Made by a program: the position numbers and the translations under genes. This document shows, in pieces, positions 11,701 through 23,575 of a DNA stretch of 64,000 nt (position 1 is its first letter; the number at the start of each line of letters is the position of its first letter). Under the pieces are notes generated by a model, which saw nothing but the letters and a program-made list of their open reading frames with translations, was not told the origin of the DNA and did not search any database. The DNA is from Talaromyces rugulosus (Eukaryota; Ascomycota; Eurotiomycetes; Eurotiales; Trichocomaceae), in contig NC_049563.1 of NCBI RefSeq assembly GCF_013368755.1, forward strand, positions 4,030,001 to 4,094,000, read 5' to 3'.

Positions 11701-14700
11701 CTAGCTCTCAAGGCCTAGACGTTAAAGAAGAGGGTGGTGCTTCGGGGCTTCCTGTTACGCATGGACAAGACTCTCCTTTTTACGATTTGGAGGACAAATA
11801 CCAACGTTTTAGAAGTCGCTCGGTATCGCCCTCTTCTACTGAAAAGGTCCTTGATGTAACACCAAAGTCCCGTAGCCGGCCACCGTCTTTTTCTCTCGAT
11901 CAGGAAACAGAATCGCATACACGACGTCTTTCGATGTTAAGAACCAATGACTCACCTACCGCAGTTCCCTTACATTTCCGCAAACCTCCAACATCACCAA
12001 ACGGTTCTAGACGCGTCTCAATGACCTCACCAATCGCATCTCCAAGTTCCCCCAAGCTGGGTCACCGCCGGCCTAACTCCATGGAATTCAAAACAGTGCG
12101 CGAAGTCCGACCGTTGTGGCTCGTGGAGCGGCATAGTTCGAGCAAGTTGGATGCCGAACCAGAAGTTCCGCTACCCTCGCTGCCTTCTAGCAAAACTACC
12201 TCACGAAGTGCGTCGGTGGAGGATCTCCGACAAGAAAACGCTGTTGATTCCTTCTATCAAGATGGACCTTCCTATGGCTGGGGTCGAAGGTCCGTGGATA
12301 TGCGGATTTCGACAGAAAACCCGTTCCATGAGGACACTGGCGACTATCTGAATTCTGAACAAACAACACCGACAGCCGAGACATATTCGCAAACCTTTCC
12401 CCCGCCAATTAAAAAGGAGAAACCCAAGTATGAATTTCATTCTCCATCTGAGCTTCTCCAGGATCCTACCATGTTCCACCCAGAAGTACCGGAGCCGCCA
12501 GCATTTTTGGACCCCTTACCCTCAGTTACGGGTTCACTTGTCAGTGAGAAGGGGGCTAGTCCAACAGACGAGGATAGGTCTGTAGAGACTGTCACTGAGA
12601 CCTCCAAGGACAAGCCTAGCGGTATTTCATCGTCCTTAGGCGGCGCAGGGCTCGCTTCAGTTGTCGGCGCTGCAGTCTCCGCGGCAGTTCGTGGTAAGGA
12701 AGGCGCATCAGATGCACCTCATGATGTCCTGCCTGATCAATCTACCAAAGAAGTGGAAGCGCCATCTACTGCGACCGGTGAACCCGGTTTCGGAAATGTT
12801 GTGGATGCCGCTGTCGCAGCAGCCGTCGAAGAGCCTGCTACACCCCACCCTGATGTTGCTGTTTCGCTTGATTCCTCTGTGCGCAAAGTTGGCGTACTGG
12901 AAGAGAGTCAACAAGAGGCCAAGGATATTACAGCCGATGGACCTGTGCCTATGGTTACCAAGAAACAGAAGCGAAAAGAAAAGAAGAAGAAGCAAAAGGG
13001 CAAAGACAAAGACGACAGCAATGAAGCTACTCCTGCCGAAGCCGCTACTCCTGCAGTGGAAATAAGCACTACAGAAGTGGAGACGGAACGGGCCGAGCCA
13101 ACGGAGCCGGGCACTGCTGAACCACCAGCGGCCGCAGTAGAAGAACAACCTATTACTTCGGAACCAAAAGAGCCCGATGAAATTTTAAACGAACAGCAGC
13201 CTCCTGCTCATTCCTCGCGCGATATTATTGAAACCGAGGTTCGCGATGTTTCAACAACAGAAACCGAACCACAGGCGCCGGAGATGCCCAATCCGCCAAC
13301 AGACAGCGAAGCGCCGTCCACCTCGTCGATTGTGGAGCAAGCAGCAGACGTCGACACCAATGACCAGCCAACACATGTGTCAGCGGAACCTGAGGATAGT
13401 TCAATGCTCACCAAGGCACAAAGGAAGAAAAAGAAGAAACAAAAGAAATCTCAAAGCTTGTCTGAGTCGGTCTCCCTCGAGCCTCCGCAACCTCCTTCAC
13501 TTGAAGAAGAGACTGCTGCTCGTGCGACAGTAGCGGACGACGAGCTAAAGGTATCAGAAGAGCAGACTGAAGATATTTCTTCAGCTTCAGGTCCCTTGGA
13601 GATGGATGAGCCTAAAGAGCTGGAGACTCAGCCAGAAGCGCAGCCGGAAGCTGAACCGGAAACTCAACCGGAAACTCAACTGGAAGCGCAGCCAGAAGCT
13701 GAACCGGAAGCTCAACTGGAGGCGCAGCCGGAAGCGCTGGATAAACCTAAGGAGTTGGAGGCTCAGCCGGAAGATCCTACACCGCTTGATTCTTCTGCCC
13801 AAACCCAACAACCCGAGGAAACCGTGGATACTGGAACCATCCTTTCCAAATCGCAGAAAAAGAAAAACAAAAAGAAGCAAAAGGGCAAATCCCTGTCTTT
13901 GACCGAAGAACCGGCCGAGCTTCCTAAGCCTGAAGAGCCAACTGAAGAAGCTATTGCAACTCAATCTACTAGCGAAGACAAGACCACCGATGCTTCTGGC
14001 AATGAAAATGTGTCTCCTGATGCTCCCACTTCCGAAGGCAATATCGAGCAGATATCTTCCGAAAGCGTTCCTGTTTTTAGTGAGCCAGCCAATCTTGAAG
14101 AACAAACAGAGGATGCCAAGGAAAACATGGACACTGCGCAGGCTGTAGCTAGCGAAGTCCCTGTTGATCAGCCTGCGCCTGAAGAAATAACTGGTGACAT
14201 TGAAAATGACAAGTCGATTGAAACTGATGCACAGGCCCAAGAGCCAGTTCAAGACACGCCTGAGGCTGCCGCGGAAGTGCCGCCTGAAGAGAAGAGCGAG
14301 GAACAGCCTGTTGAATCTTCTACTAAGCTGAGCAAGAATCAGAAGAAAAAGAAGAAGAAAAGGCAGTCGCTAATGCTGGATGTGGAGAACGAAGAAAAGC
14401 TAACTCCAGAGCTTCCTGAGACAAACCCTCCGCCAGTAGATGGCGCAGAAGTCGCTCCAGAAACGACTGAAAATGACAAGGGAATTTCAGACCAGCCTGC
14501 GGAATCCACACCAGAAAAACCGGGAGAAAAGCCCGAGGACGTGATCGACAGCGCAGCACCAGCAGATCTAAACACAACTACCCCCGAGGTAGAAGAGTCT
14601 GACAACTTTGTGGATGCTCAAGAGACCAACGACAATACTCCAGTCGAAACCTCTGAACCGACAACCCTAGAGCAATCACCAGCAGCCGATGATATCGTCG

Positions 14701-17700
14701 AGTCGAAAGAACTCCCTGCTGAAGCACAAGAACCAGCCGCGGTAGAGGAAGCTCAAAGGCCCGAGGACTCGTCGGAATTAAAAGAGCTCACTTCCGAAGC
14801 GCAAGAGCCAACGCAGGTAGAGGACGTTCAGAAGCTAGAGGACTCATCAGAGCCGAAAGAATTGCTCCCTAAGGTAAAAGAGTCAAGCGAACAACCAGCG
14901 ATAGATGATTCAGAATTGCCTCTTTCCAAGAAGGAAAAGAAGAAGAAAAAGAAGGTCAAGAAGAACTTGCCTCTTCCTTGGGAAGAAGAGAGTCCTGCCT
15001 CTCCAGCAGAAAAAGCAGCCGAGCCAACCCCAGAATCGGAGCCTGCTCCATTGACTGAGGAACCTGGTGATTTGGCAACTCCGGTCGAAGACACTACTTC
15101 TGTAGCTCCAGTTTTGGATGAGCAGACTTCCGAGACCTTGAATACACAGGTTATAGAGGTCCAGGAACCTGCCTCGATCCACACTGACAACGACTTGGTT
15201 GCCCAAGATGAGAAACAACCAGACCCGGAACCTTCACAAGCCGAGCCTGCTACCTCTTCAAAGTCGAAGAAGAAGAAGGGCAAAAAGGGCAAGCGAGTAT
15301 CCTGGATAGACGAGTTCGAGAATACAACAGAAACTCAACCGGAACCGTCTACTGAAACCCAAGAGACTGCTACTGCTGAGCCTGAGCCGTCTTCTACGGA
15401 ACCTGACCTCTCTCCTGCAACAGAAAGCGAACCGACTCCCGCAGAGTCCCTTTCTGAAGACCAGTTGCCTACAAACCCAGAGGTTACTTCACCTGTCGCC
15501 GAAGATGTCAGCACTGCAGAAACTGAAAATTCTAACCCCGTTGAGGCTGAAGTTTCCCCTGATATGCAAGCCGAATCACGACCTGAAGATATCGAGGGTA
15601 TTTCTCATACGGAAATTGGAAAGGCCGACTCTTCTCCCGCTACAGAAGTTGAAGAAACAGAAGCTCTCGAGCAGGAAACAACAACAGAACTGTCTGAAGA
15701 AGCCACCCACCCGCAAGCTGAGCAGGACATAAAAGGGAACGAGGAAAGCCGAGAGCTGCCCACAACAACTGAGCAAACTGAACCAGTTGCAGTTGAAGAG
15801 CAAAAACCTTCCATTGCAGCTGATGTTGAGGATTCGGGGCCGACTGATTCTAAAAAGCGCAAGAAAGACAAGAAGAAGGACAAAAGGCGAAAGAAGGCGA
15901 CAGAGTCGCTCGGCGTAGACGAAGAAGCACCTCAAAAGCCTACAGATGAGGGTGTCAATGAAGATGCCGTGCTCCCCGAACCCTCCGACGCCCCCGTCTC
16001 TGACAACACGGAAAAGGAGGAGTCAGGCGAAGTGCAGTTGTCTACTGCCATCGATAAAGAAGCTGACGTCTCCAACGAGAAGGACAATGTGGGTCAAAGC
16101 TTTGACACAGCGGAAGAGCCAAAGCCAGCCGATGTCACGCAACCTGCCGATAACGACATGGAAGGCAATGACCTTGAAACATCGCCAGAACAGGTAAAAC
16201 CAGTTGAAGCCATCGATGTTGACGATGAAGGGACTCAGGAGACCACCAAGTCTAAGAAGAAGAAAGACAAGAAGAAAAAGCCCAAGTCTTTTCAAACTGA
16301 AACTACACAAGAAGAAGCCATCGGCGACTCCTCTAAGGACTTGGGTAGCCCAGAAACAATTCCTGACTCGACACCAACTGATCTTGAAGCTACCGCGGCG
16401 CCCGAAATCTCACAAGACGCAACCAAGAACGATGATATTACGACATCACTTGAGGAGGAGTCTTCACAAGCCCATCCCAAGAGTCTTGGAGATGAGGAGC
16501 CGGATGTCCAGGTCGAAGAAGCAAAGGAAGTGACCGGAGACAGCAAGAGTGAAGAAGAACCTATATCGCAAGATGTTGAGCCCTCCGTTGACCCCTCTAC
16601 GCTCCCAGAAGTCAGTCAAGAAGCCGAGTTGACTGAAGAACCGCTTGTGCAAGATTCATCGGCAGAGAAGGTTGATACTGAGAAGGCTGCGGATCACGTT
16701 GAGGCGAAAGAGCCTACCGATATAGATCTTCCAAAAGATATCGACAAAGAGCCAGTGGTATTGACCGGAAAGGCTAAGAAAAAGGCCAAAAAGAACAAGA
16801 AAAAGCTCGAATCAATGTCCTGGGATGAACCCGAGGCTGAGGCTGCGGCCGAGACTGAGTCTGTACCGGCACCTACCCCTCAAGAACCAGATGATTCTTC
16901 AGCCATGGCGGCTCCAGTAGAGCAACCTGCCAATGAGAAGGATGACACGCCTGCTGAGGCATTGCCACAAGAGGTTGACTCCAAGTCAGAGCCGACGACG
17001 GCAGATGAACCGCAGCAGACAACTGAACCCACCGAAGAAAATGCCAACGAGGATACAGTAACTCTGGAAAACGTTGACACTACACCTGCGGAGCCAGAGA
17101 GGCAACTATCTGCCAAAGAAAAGCGGAAAGAAAAGAAGAAGAAACGTCAGACTCTGGATCTGTCCAACGAGGAGTCAACACCTACAGACAATATTACCCC
17201 GGATGCGCAACCCGTCGCTGGTAAGAAGGCTGAAGAGACGAAAGACGAGTCCTTATCACTTGAGCCCAACGACGAAGAGTTTTCCCTTACAGGAAAGAAG
17301 AAGAAGGGAAAGAAAAACAAACGGCAGTCATCCAACTGGGAGGACGAAGTGATTGAGGCTGTCGCGGGCGACGAGTCGGGAGAAATCCCAACCCAGGCAA
17401 CGGAGGCAGGAGATGGAGCTGAAGAACCAAAGGAATCGGTCTCGCGAGATTCGCCCTTAGAGGAAACCACCGTACCTACGCCGGTGCCGGAAACCCTGGA
17501 ATCCACACTGCAGGAGACGCCTGTTGAAGTCGACGGTAAAGATACATTTCAGTCTTCCGACAAAAATGACATCGACACAAAAAAAAAAGATTTCGATTGG
17601 ACTGATAACATGGTGTCTTCGCAGGTACAAGCTCAAACAGAGGATTCTCCCTACCCGGTGCCTTCCCCGACTTTAGTTGACCACGATAACGTCTTCGAAC

Positions 17701-20700
17701 CAAGCCCTGCCGAGGATAGCCACGAAACTGCAATACCCGATGCCACGGTGAAAAGTCAAAAATTAGCCTCAAACAAAGAGGAAGTCACCATGGATGTCTC
17801 TACTACAGCTATTGACCCCTCTACCCAGGAGCCAGACAGTGAGTTCTGGAGTACAAGTACGGGCAAGGGAAGTAAAAACAAGAAAAAGAAAAAGCAGAAG
17901 TCGAAGTTGAATTTCTCCGCCTTAGATGAGGACCAGAACGCTGAGAGCACAATTGCAACACATCCTACTACAGACCTTGCGGAAGATCCCAAAGATCAAT
18001 CTTCAATGAACCAAGAGGAGAGCACCACTGCCGACAACGACAATCTACCGTCTAGCGCCTCTGAAGAACAAAAAAATGAAGAGGACACACAGATTGAGGT
18101 AGTAGTTGAGCCTGATGTTGCTCACGAAAGCCAAACGACTTCAGAGGCTCCAGCTCTTGAAGAGATACCACCACGTAATAATGAGACGGAGAAAGGGCTC
18201 ACTCATCCTGTTACTGAGAGTGCCGAAGAAAAAGCAGAACGTCTCTCCGAGGCTCTAGACAACTCCGGAACGTCAGCTTTAGATCTTGACTTAGCCGAGC
18301 AACCTCCTGTTAGTGTGGTAGAACATATCGTGGAAGAGCCCACAATGACCGAAGCTGAGCATGAGACCGAAACAACAATTCCCACCGAAGAGCCGACTGC
18401 GAGTCCAAAGTTGGAGGACTTAATAAGCTCAACTGAAGTCGGAGAGCAGCCCGAGATGCCAAAAGAACTACCGGCTGCCTCCAATACCGAAGAATCGGAC
18501 GCTGTCAAGGACATCTCACCCGAAACTGCGAAAGAAGCTGAAGGAGACAATAACCGGGAAGAAGTCGGAATCGAGACTCCTGTGATCTCTGAGCCTGTGA
18601 GCCGGAAGCTGTCCAAGAAAGAAAAGAAGAAACAGAAGAAGGGCAAGCAAACCGCAGACATCGACGAAGAAGAGAACAACTCAGCAGGCACCCAGGAACC
18701 CGCGGCGGTTGACAAACCTGAAGAATTCAACACCGAACCACCGGCTAAGATCCCTGTCCCGACCATAGATGAGCACCCTCCTGCACTCACAACAGCTGAT
18801 ACAGAAATTGCTACCACTCAAGAGCAAGATCATGCTGAACCGGAAACCGAGTCTGCCTGGACGCAACCAACCCTTGAACGCAAGGTCTCGCGAAAAGAGA
18901 AACGAAAAAACGCGAAGAAAAATCCTTTCGAACTTGAAGGTGAAGACAAGGAAATAGTCGATGATTTCTCGAAGGGCAAAAGTACCCATCTAGCAGTGGA
19001 CGAGCCCGTCGTTGATGAACTTGGTGCTACTGAACCTGTGGAAGAAGCCCGAAGTGCTGATGCAACTTCCATCCCGACACAGGTATCTCTAGATCCGTTC
19101 GACGCTCCGGATGGAGATGACGAGGCTACTATAACTACAGCCGAACCTGTGGATGTCGACATGGACCTACATATTCAAGACAAAAAAGACGTGGATCTGT
19201 CGCAATATACAAACGAGATGCTACGTCGAACAGTTCTAGAAAAAGAAGACGACCTGGCAGTTGCCGCTGATCTCTTTGGCGAACCTTCCAATGCTAAGTC
19301 TGAGGATACTGCTTTAGAGAAGTCCCCCAAGAAACAGGACAAGAAGAAAAAGAAAAAGGGCAAGACAACATCAGTCCAAGAGCTTGAAAGAGTAGCAGAA
19401 CCCGATGAGGTTGAAGATTCCGAGAAAGTCCCTACTGAAACACCGGCGGAACCGGATACTACGTTCAACGATCCGCTTCTCATGCGTCGTGATTCAAAAT
19501 CTTCCAAGGCAAAGGGAAAGAAAAAGAAGAAGCGTGAATCGCAGGCTGATGCTGAACAATACGAAGGCCATTCTCAAACTCCTCTGCCGACAGAAGAGGC
19601 TGTCATTATCAGTCAAGAGCATCATGTCGACCCAATTGCTGATGAATCTGGTGAAAAAAGTGTACAATCTTGGCCATCTATTGAATTTGACAAGGAACGC
19701 GATGGGGCCGCAAGTGATTCTAGCAAACGATCACGGCCCTCGGATCATTCTGCTTCCCATGATAAGGACACTTCGTATCAAGAGCCAGAAAACATGATTG
19801 AAGAATTCGTTGAGGCTACACCTGCTACAGAGAGTCAAGCCGAAAAGTCTCTCCCGCCTTCAGTGGATCGTGAAATGCCCGATGCCTCAGTTGAAGGTAG
19901 TCCTGCAAGCAGTCAGGCCAGAGATGTGGATCTTATTTCAGAGATCGCCCTGGCTGCGGCAGGCTTCCGGTCTTCTCCAAAATTAGAAGACTCGGGCGTC
20001 GAACCTGATGATTCGGGGACGGTTACATCGAAGGGAAAGAAAGAGGGAAAGAAAGTAAAGGATCTGACCAAGATCTACGAACCCCAACCTTCTAAAGCAG
20101 GAGAGAACACGACAAACAAAATCACCAATATCTTCCCGGGCTTAGAAAGAGCTGCCTTTCGACGGCCATCGCCAAAACCAGTTGCTCAACACGCCGATGA
20201 TATGATTCCCGCTACAAACAAGGATCACAAAACACGCGAGACCAGCCCTTTTGACGAAGATACCAAGTTGTCAATGACTACAGAAAAGACGCGGGAAATA
20301 ACAAATCTGTCAACCAGTCCTACCCCTGCTCGCGAGTCTTCACGGTCCCCAATACAGTCAACTTCCAGGGATCACTCCCCGTCGCTTCTCTTCAACTCTT
20401 CTCCCTCCACCCGCTTCGATCCCCCTCTAGAGGCTGAACACAGGAGCCATACACCCCCAACGGAATCTCGCCATACCTCTAGTGGTAGTCTCCACCGAAC
20501 AAAGTCTATACATGGACATCACGGGGGTGCTACGCACGGTTGGAAACATGAGGATGAACTTACCCGGTCAAATTCTCCAGGGATGATTCATGCCGACCAT
20601 CCCGGTCTCTCTCCGCCGCGAACACCCCTTGACCCGATCAAAGAGCACGATGGCGCGCATTCAAGTTCTCCTCGCCTTACCATTGGCGAAGAACCATACG

Positions 20701-22657
20701 TGCTCCCCCGACCAGACAGCCGCAACAGCGTGCGTAGTTCGCGGTCCCTCCGGCGGACCAACCGCAGCATCAGCTCCGAGCTCCGAGCGGTAGCCTCCGA
20801 CAGTCCGGGTGCCGACAAGGACCAAAAGCGCAGTAGTGGCGCAGGACGTGGGGCTGGTGCGGGGTGGGGGGCTGGGCTAGAGACGGATCGCTCCCAGCCA
20901 CCCAAAGCGGCAGAACAACAAACACACGATGACGACCTCGACCGCCAACACATCGAGGACATCCCTTCTTCATCCACATACGACCCAGTTACCGACAAAG
21001 GCAAGCGGCCTGCTCGAGGCATGAGCGATGTCTACGTAAGTCATAATCATTGCGTTGATAATTAATCGGTTTTTATCGTTTTAGCTATTTGCATTTGCAT
21101 TTGCGTTTGCGTTTCCGTTGCAGCATGCTTGCTCAGGCTCACCCAACTAACCTGCTCCGTACACAGGAGGCATGGGGCGAGACTCCAAATTCGCCGCGGT
21201 CGCCTACGCGACCGCCAAGTATTAGACGTCGTCAGAGCATGCAACACTTAGCAGAACTCGAATCGCGACTGGATCAATTGATCTCCGAGAACCGTCTCCT
21301 CGCTACAGCCAAAGAAGAAGCCGAACATAAGCTCTCCCGCGCTGGAGTTGCCCGACGCAAGAGTGACCAAGCTCTCAATAGCAGCACTGCCGACCTACGA
21401 GACAAAGAAGCCGAGATTGCTCGGTTAACCAGCTCATTAGAATGGATGCAGGGCGAGGTGCAGAGGCTGTCGCAAGAGAACGAATCCATCAGTGCGACGC
21501 ACACCGAATTGGCCGCGTCGCACGCACGTGAGGTGGACAATCTCCGCACTCGTCAAGTCCAATTAGCAACGGGCATGGAAACCATTGTGCGCGACCAGAT
21601 CTCTGCTGCACTAGCCGAAAAGGACGCAGAACTCCGGCGCCTACGCGATGAGCTCGCTGCTGCTCGCCAAACAGTCCAAGAACTGCAGCAGCAGATTGTC
21701 ACGGCAACCGCCGATGATGTCCTATCAACAAGAGACGAAGACTATTTTGACAACTCTTGCCAACGACTTTGTCAACATGTAAAGCAATGGGTCTTGCGAT
21801 TCTCGAAACACTCTGATCTACGTCGCTGCCGGCCATTGGCTGAAGTGCGTGATTCGAATGTCGCTGATCGATTCGAAAATGCCATCTTGGACGGTTCCGA
21901 TGTTGACTCTGCCTTAGCTGACCGTGTGCACCGACGCAACGTCTTTATGGCCGTGGTCATGACAATGATTTGGGAATACATATTTACTAGATATCTGTTT
22001 GGCATGGATCGCGAGCAGCGTCAGAAATTGAAGGCTCTCGAAAAGCAATTGAGCGAAGTCGGACCCCGACCAGCTGTCTCCCATTGGCGTGCGCTTACCT
22101 TGACATTACTTGCAAACCGACCAGCTTTTGCCGAACAACGGGTTAGAGATACCGAGGCCGTCGCTCTTGAAATCATGGGAACACTCTCGCAGCTTCTTCC
22201 ACCGCCACAATCGGCCGAAAGCTCACTTACTGAGTCTCTGCGCGGAGTGCTCCGACGAGCTGCAAACCTCTCTATCGAAATGCGAACACAACGCGCTGAA
22301 TACGTGATGCTGCCACCTCTACAACCCGAGTATGACTCACAAGGCGAGCTAGCTCGCCAGGTGGTGTTTAATGCGTCCCTCATGAATGAACGCAGCGGTG
22401 CCTTCTCTTCCAATGAACCACTCGAGGCACAAGGGGCAGTTGTTCAGCTTGTGCTCTTCCCATTGGTCGTGAAAAAGGGCAATGACTTTGGGAGCGGGGA
22501 CGACGAGATTGTCGTTTGCCCGGCCCAGGTGCTGGTAGCCCGCCCAGAAGGGGAGAGAACCCGCGATAGAGATCGCATGTCGACTTTGGGCAACCGATCT
22601 GTGTCAAGCGTGGTGCCATCCATGGCCCCGTCCGTCGACATGGGCAACATGATCTGA
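5790..22657 (+). CDS. lah: Leashin-like giant protein (Woronin-body tether)
   Basis: The three exons are 5790–11453, 11610–21035 and 21167–22657. Their introns (156 and 131 nt) are both phase 0 with good GT–AG sites, giving about 5,526 codons. Databases often label such proteins 'involucrin repeat protein'. The known family member leashin tethers Woronin bodies to the cell cortex or septal pore; in Neurospora the two ends are separate products (LAH-1, LAH-2), in Aspergillus a single polypeptide. Seen here: an RS-, Ser- and charge-rich N-terminal region; a conserved-looking GVCKYCFEPG motif near residue 482; Gly/Ala-rich hydrophobic blocks; a heptad-like Glu/Arg stretch near residues 1045–1150; a long disordered acidic middle with 16 lysine clusters; a coiled coil at about residues 5056–5209; and a globular C-terminal domain. 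The assignment rests on size, architecture and ends, not on an alignment. Confidence 0.8.
12957..19535 (+). repeat. Sixteen lysine-cluster modules within leashin exon 2
   Basis: Degenerate protein-level repeats. Each begins with a short Leu/Ser-Ser/Thr-Lys-like lead, then 8–14 residues that are mostly lysine, then a small hydrophobic/acidic patch, followed by 40–190 residues rich in Glu, Pro, Thr and Ala. Clusters start near 12957, 13408, 13846, 14325, 14926, 15262, 15848, 16249, 16768, 17106, 17287, 17863, 18607, 18883, 19322 and 19501. Examples are LSKSQKKKNKKKQKGK, LSKKEKKKKKKVKK and LTGKKKKGKKNKRQ. DNA-level identity between copies is low, so this is an old or selected protein repeat and not a recent tandem duplication. 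Confidence 0.8.
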
Positions 22658-23575
22658 TCTCTTCTCTCCGGTTCCTCCAACCAAAAAAAAAAAACCTACT
22701 ACTTCACTAATACTTTTTTTTCTATTCGAATGCGGAGGATTGTTTTTAACTTATAATATACTTGTCACGACTTTTCGCCCCGGCATACGCACGAGCTCCC
22801 GTCATTTCCATCTCAAGGCGTCACACTTGGGATGCCACTGACTCGAAACCCGTCTTTCGCCCGGGGCTATGGTGTTGAGCGTTTTGCCTTTTATGCCTGG
22901 GTATTCAGCAAGACCGCAGCGTTGCAGGGAGTTCTCGGCGCGCTTGGTACATTCACGGCCTCGGAGTTGTTTATTATTTTCTTTTCATGTAATTTTTTTT
23001 GTTCGCGGTTCTTTGTAATATCTTTTTTTACCATGTTTTGTTCTCGGAGTGATGAGTTGAGCATGATTCCCTCATCAGTTTGTGGAAATTTTTGCCTGTA
23101 TGTATGAGGACATGAGTAACGAATTTTATACATGTTTTAGACGTCCGTTCAAGCCATCATCCAAGGAAATTAATACGTAGACGAGATGAACAAAATTAAG
23201 TAGATTCGTGATTCGCCGACCAACCGCGAGGCTGCAAGGCGCCCATTTCCAAACCCGCATACGGCACCTGGAAGCTGGAACCGTACCCACCACCCCAAAA
23301 ACGACCATGCGACCCCCCAGTCCCTTATCTTTTTGCCTGTTCAGCTTTGCTCTGCCTAGGCGACACCCAGGGCGTTCTTCAGTTACTGCTTATTCGAGTC
23401 GGCGTGCACTGGTAGCAATTCTTTATCTGAAAGGGTTCTGTGCCTTGGCTACTATCCACCGACGTCATCCGCCACTACGTATCGAGTCCACCGAACCTCT
23501 CACATGAGCACAGAACATGCTGCCTAGTGTTGACAACCATCGCTTGATTTACGCGTCCATTAGGTCGGATAATCT
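22658..23575. other. Intergenic, leashin 3' side and transporter promoter
   Basis: No gene is supported. A poly-A/T-rich segment just after 22680 is probably leashin 3' UTR. The rest holds T-rich tracts (22970–23030) and ends in the promoter of the CorA-type transporter. The 99-codon open frame at 23208–23507 has no family features. Confidence 0.5.

Noticed and set aside
13587..14252. 221-codon minus-strand frame with many F/R/L residues
   Set aside because: It is the antisense shadow of the Glu/Pro/Ala repeat region of leashin; residues are those expected from complementing GAA/GAG/CAG codons.
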